Source: AP-15 sp963700185
Lineage (GTDB): Bacteria; Pseudomonadota; Alphaproteobacteria; ATCC43930; CGMCC-115725
Assembly: GCA_963700185.1 (NCBI GenBank)
Contig: CAVOWP010000031.1
Location: forward strand, 460,650-524,649
Direction of reading: 5' to 3'
DNA length: 64,000 bases
The translations under genes and the position numbers were made by a program. The first letter of the stretch is position 1, and every line of letters starts with the position of its first letter. Below, piece by piece: positions 63,125 to 64,000 of this stretch. The notes below the pieces were generated by a model. It saw only the letters and a program-made list of their open reading frames with translations. It was not told where the DNA came from and did no database searches.

Positions 63125-63280
63125 TCAGTCCTGCCAGAAGCCGTCAAAGCGTCGCGCATCCATCTTCGTATACCGGGTTGTGTTGCCGATCTGGCGATGC
63201 CCAAGATAGGCTGCCAGGGTGCGGGTGTCGATGGCTTGGGCGGCGGCCGGACGACGTTCCCATTGCACGCAATCTAGTAA
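63125..63280 (-). pseudogene. tyrosine recombinase C-terminal remnant
   Basis: Minus strand: AIDTRTLAAYLGHRQIGNTT, RYTKMDARRFDGFWQD-stop. This holds the second catalytic His region (LGH) and the nucleophile Tyr (RYT) of phage-type integrases. The sequence upstream is unrelated. A diverged copy of the same gene end starts at 63816. Confidence 0.75.
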
Positions 63281-63428
63281 AATAAATCACAAAAGGCGCT
63301 TTTCTGACGGCGCCCTGACAGGCCACTGACATCGACTGGATTAGTCTGGCTACTGGCTGAGTGGCGACTGTGATCGCCTTTTGGCTCACACTGGCCACAG
63401 GGTCACCCCCTTGAAGGAGTAAATTAAA
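63281..63428. other. upstream region of the Flp pilin gene
   Basis: AT-richer than average near 63280-63300. Ends with GAAGGAG at good spacing to the pilin start. Confidence 0.35.
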
Positions 63429-63623
63429 ATGCACAGTCTGGCCAGTCGCTTTTGTCGTGATGAGAGCGGTGCCACCGCTACCGAATACGCTATGTTGATC
63501 GTGTTCGTTGCCCTTGCAATTGCGGTCGGTGCACAATCGTTCGGCACCGCCCTCACCGACCTGTTCACACGGGCGGGTGCCGCCCTTACTGGCATCAATA
63601 TTCCACCGCCCCCGGCGGTCTAG
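63429..63623 (+). CDS. flp: Flp-family type IVb pilin
   Basis: 64 residues: a short basic leader MHSLASRFCRDESG, processing site at G/A, then the hydrophobic pilin helix with conserved Glu and Tyr (ATATEYAMLIVFVALAIAVG) and a small C-terminal part ending PPPAV. Flp pilins are cleaved by the CpaA/TadV peptidase and assembled by the Tad machinery for surface adhesion. GAAGGAG lies upstream of the ATG. No tad/cpa genes are in view, so the pilin is isolated between two integrase ends and may be mobile cargo or a solitary paralogue. Confidence 0.85.
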   Translation: MHSLASRFCRDESGATATEYAMLIVFVALAIAVGAQSFGTALTDLFTRAGAALTGINIPPPPAV

Positions 63624-63815
63624 GCGCCGTATACCGTAGCCGGTCGGCGAGGGATCTCCGTTTCCGACCGGGCTGCGCAGACGTGACCGCGAGTAGGGAG
63701 TGGGTCATGCACTTGGCAATCCTGGCCGTCGCAGTCGGTATTCTTGGTTATTGTCGCCTAGCCCGGCACGGTCCCCCTGCCCGACATCGGCATACTTTTA
63801 CTGCGTACCGGGGGA

Positions 63816-64000
63816 TTAGGTTAATCCGGGCCAAAAGCCGTTGAACCGTCGAGCGTCCATTTTGGTGTAACGGGCTGTATTGGCGATTTGCCGATGGCCG
63901 AGATACGCGGCGAGGGTGCGGGTATCGACCCCATCGTTGACCAGCTTGAAGCCGCACGCATGGCGCAATAGGTGCGGGTGAACGTCGCCCAAGCCGATGC
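63816..64000 (-). CDS. tyrosine recombinase/integrase, C-terminal part (runs off window)
   Basis: Minus strand: DVHPHLLRHACGFKLVNDGV (catalytic H-x-x-R), DTRTLAAYLGHRQIANTARY (LGH and the nucleophile Tyr), TKMDARRFNGFWPGLT-stop at 63818-63816. All three C-terminal catalytic motifs are intact, so the gene may be complete beyond the right edge. Recombinases of this type catalyse integration and excision of islands. The TKMDARRF tail is nearly identical to the relic at 63125. Confidence 0.8.
   Translation of the reverse strand, partial: IGLGDVHPHLLRHACGFKLVNDGVDTRTLAAYLGHRQIANTARYTKMDARRFNGFWPGLT

Noticed and set aside
63707..63844. Short prepilin-peptidase-like frame after the pilin
   Set aside because: Only one hydrophobic stretch (MHLAILAVAVGILGYC) followed by unrelated basic sequence overlapping the integrase end.

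Overview
The window looks like chromosomal accessory DNA from a high-GC alphaproteobacterium of the Hyphomicrobiales/Bradyrhizobium type. This is inferred, not proven. It rests on high-GC codon use, strong purine-rich ribosome sites, a class III cyclase-TPR protein, DUF4231/SLATT and GloVer-repeat proteins, many very small secreted or membrane proteins of a kind I associate with Bradyrhizobium genomes, and IS110, IS1595, IS1634 and IS21-like debris. Housekeeping genes are almost absent. More than fifteen genes are frameshifted, truncated or carry an in-frame stop, so this is a decaying, island-rich stretch (or, in part, an error-prone assembly).

Layout. 1-4.3 kb: end of a GntP permease, a Rap1a/Tai-like exported protein, a glycine-zipper lipoprotein, a Tat-exported cytochrome P450 and a secreted repeat protein. 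4.3-8.1 kb: a scrap region with a radC pseudogene, a broken PhyH dioxygenase, a nucleotidyltransferase fragment, a tRNA 3'-half remnant, a low-GC membrane gene and a GFA/CENP-V gene. 8.2-13.6 kb: intact catabolic genes (bicupin, luciferase-like oxidoreductase, PEP-mutase/isocitrate-lyase enzyme, D-2-hydroxyacid dehydrogenase, phosphoesterase). 13.7-18.8 kb: the most interesting block, TIR plus formylglycine-generating-enzyme-like gene(s) divergent from a SLATT/DUF4231 two-TM protein, with a VIMPFG-type/TPR/SLOG-like protein beyond it. This resembles nucleotide-signal conflict (immunity) systems. 19.0-26.8 kb: XRE regulator and the replication/maintenance module of an integrative element (SpoVG-like, Toprim, primase-helicase, TubC_N-like, ParB), with an IS1111-type IS110 element inserted in the primase-helicase.

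27.6-42.7 kb: GloVer-repeat secreted protein, IS21-like end repeats, an amidase that lost its catalytic segment, many small exported proteins, a half MFS transporter, a SAM methyltransferase, a phospholipase D-like gene without a start codon, DUF1330 and CsbD stress proteins. 42.9-53 kb: adenylate cyclase-TPR protein, two damaged SDR genes, a kynurenine-formamidase-like hydrolase, a low-GC RelA/SpoT-synthetase protein beside an IS1595 element, a frameshifted HAD gene. 53.3-61.2 kb: radical SAM protein, a frameshifted amidohydrolase and a peptide/nickel-type binding protein bracketed by two diverged copies of a ~150-bp repeat, and a frameshifted DHA2 efflux transporter. 61.7-64 kb: prophage debris (terminase small subunit remnant), an MBL-fold lactonase relic, and two copies of a tyrosine-recombinase 3' end flanking an intact Flp pilin gene; the second copy runs off the right edge.
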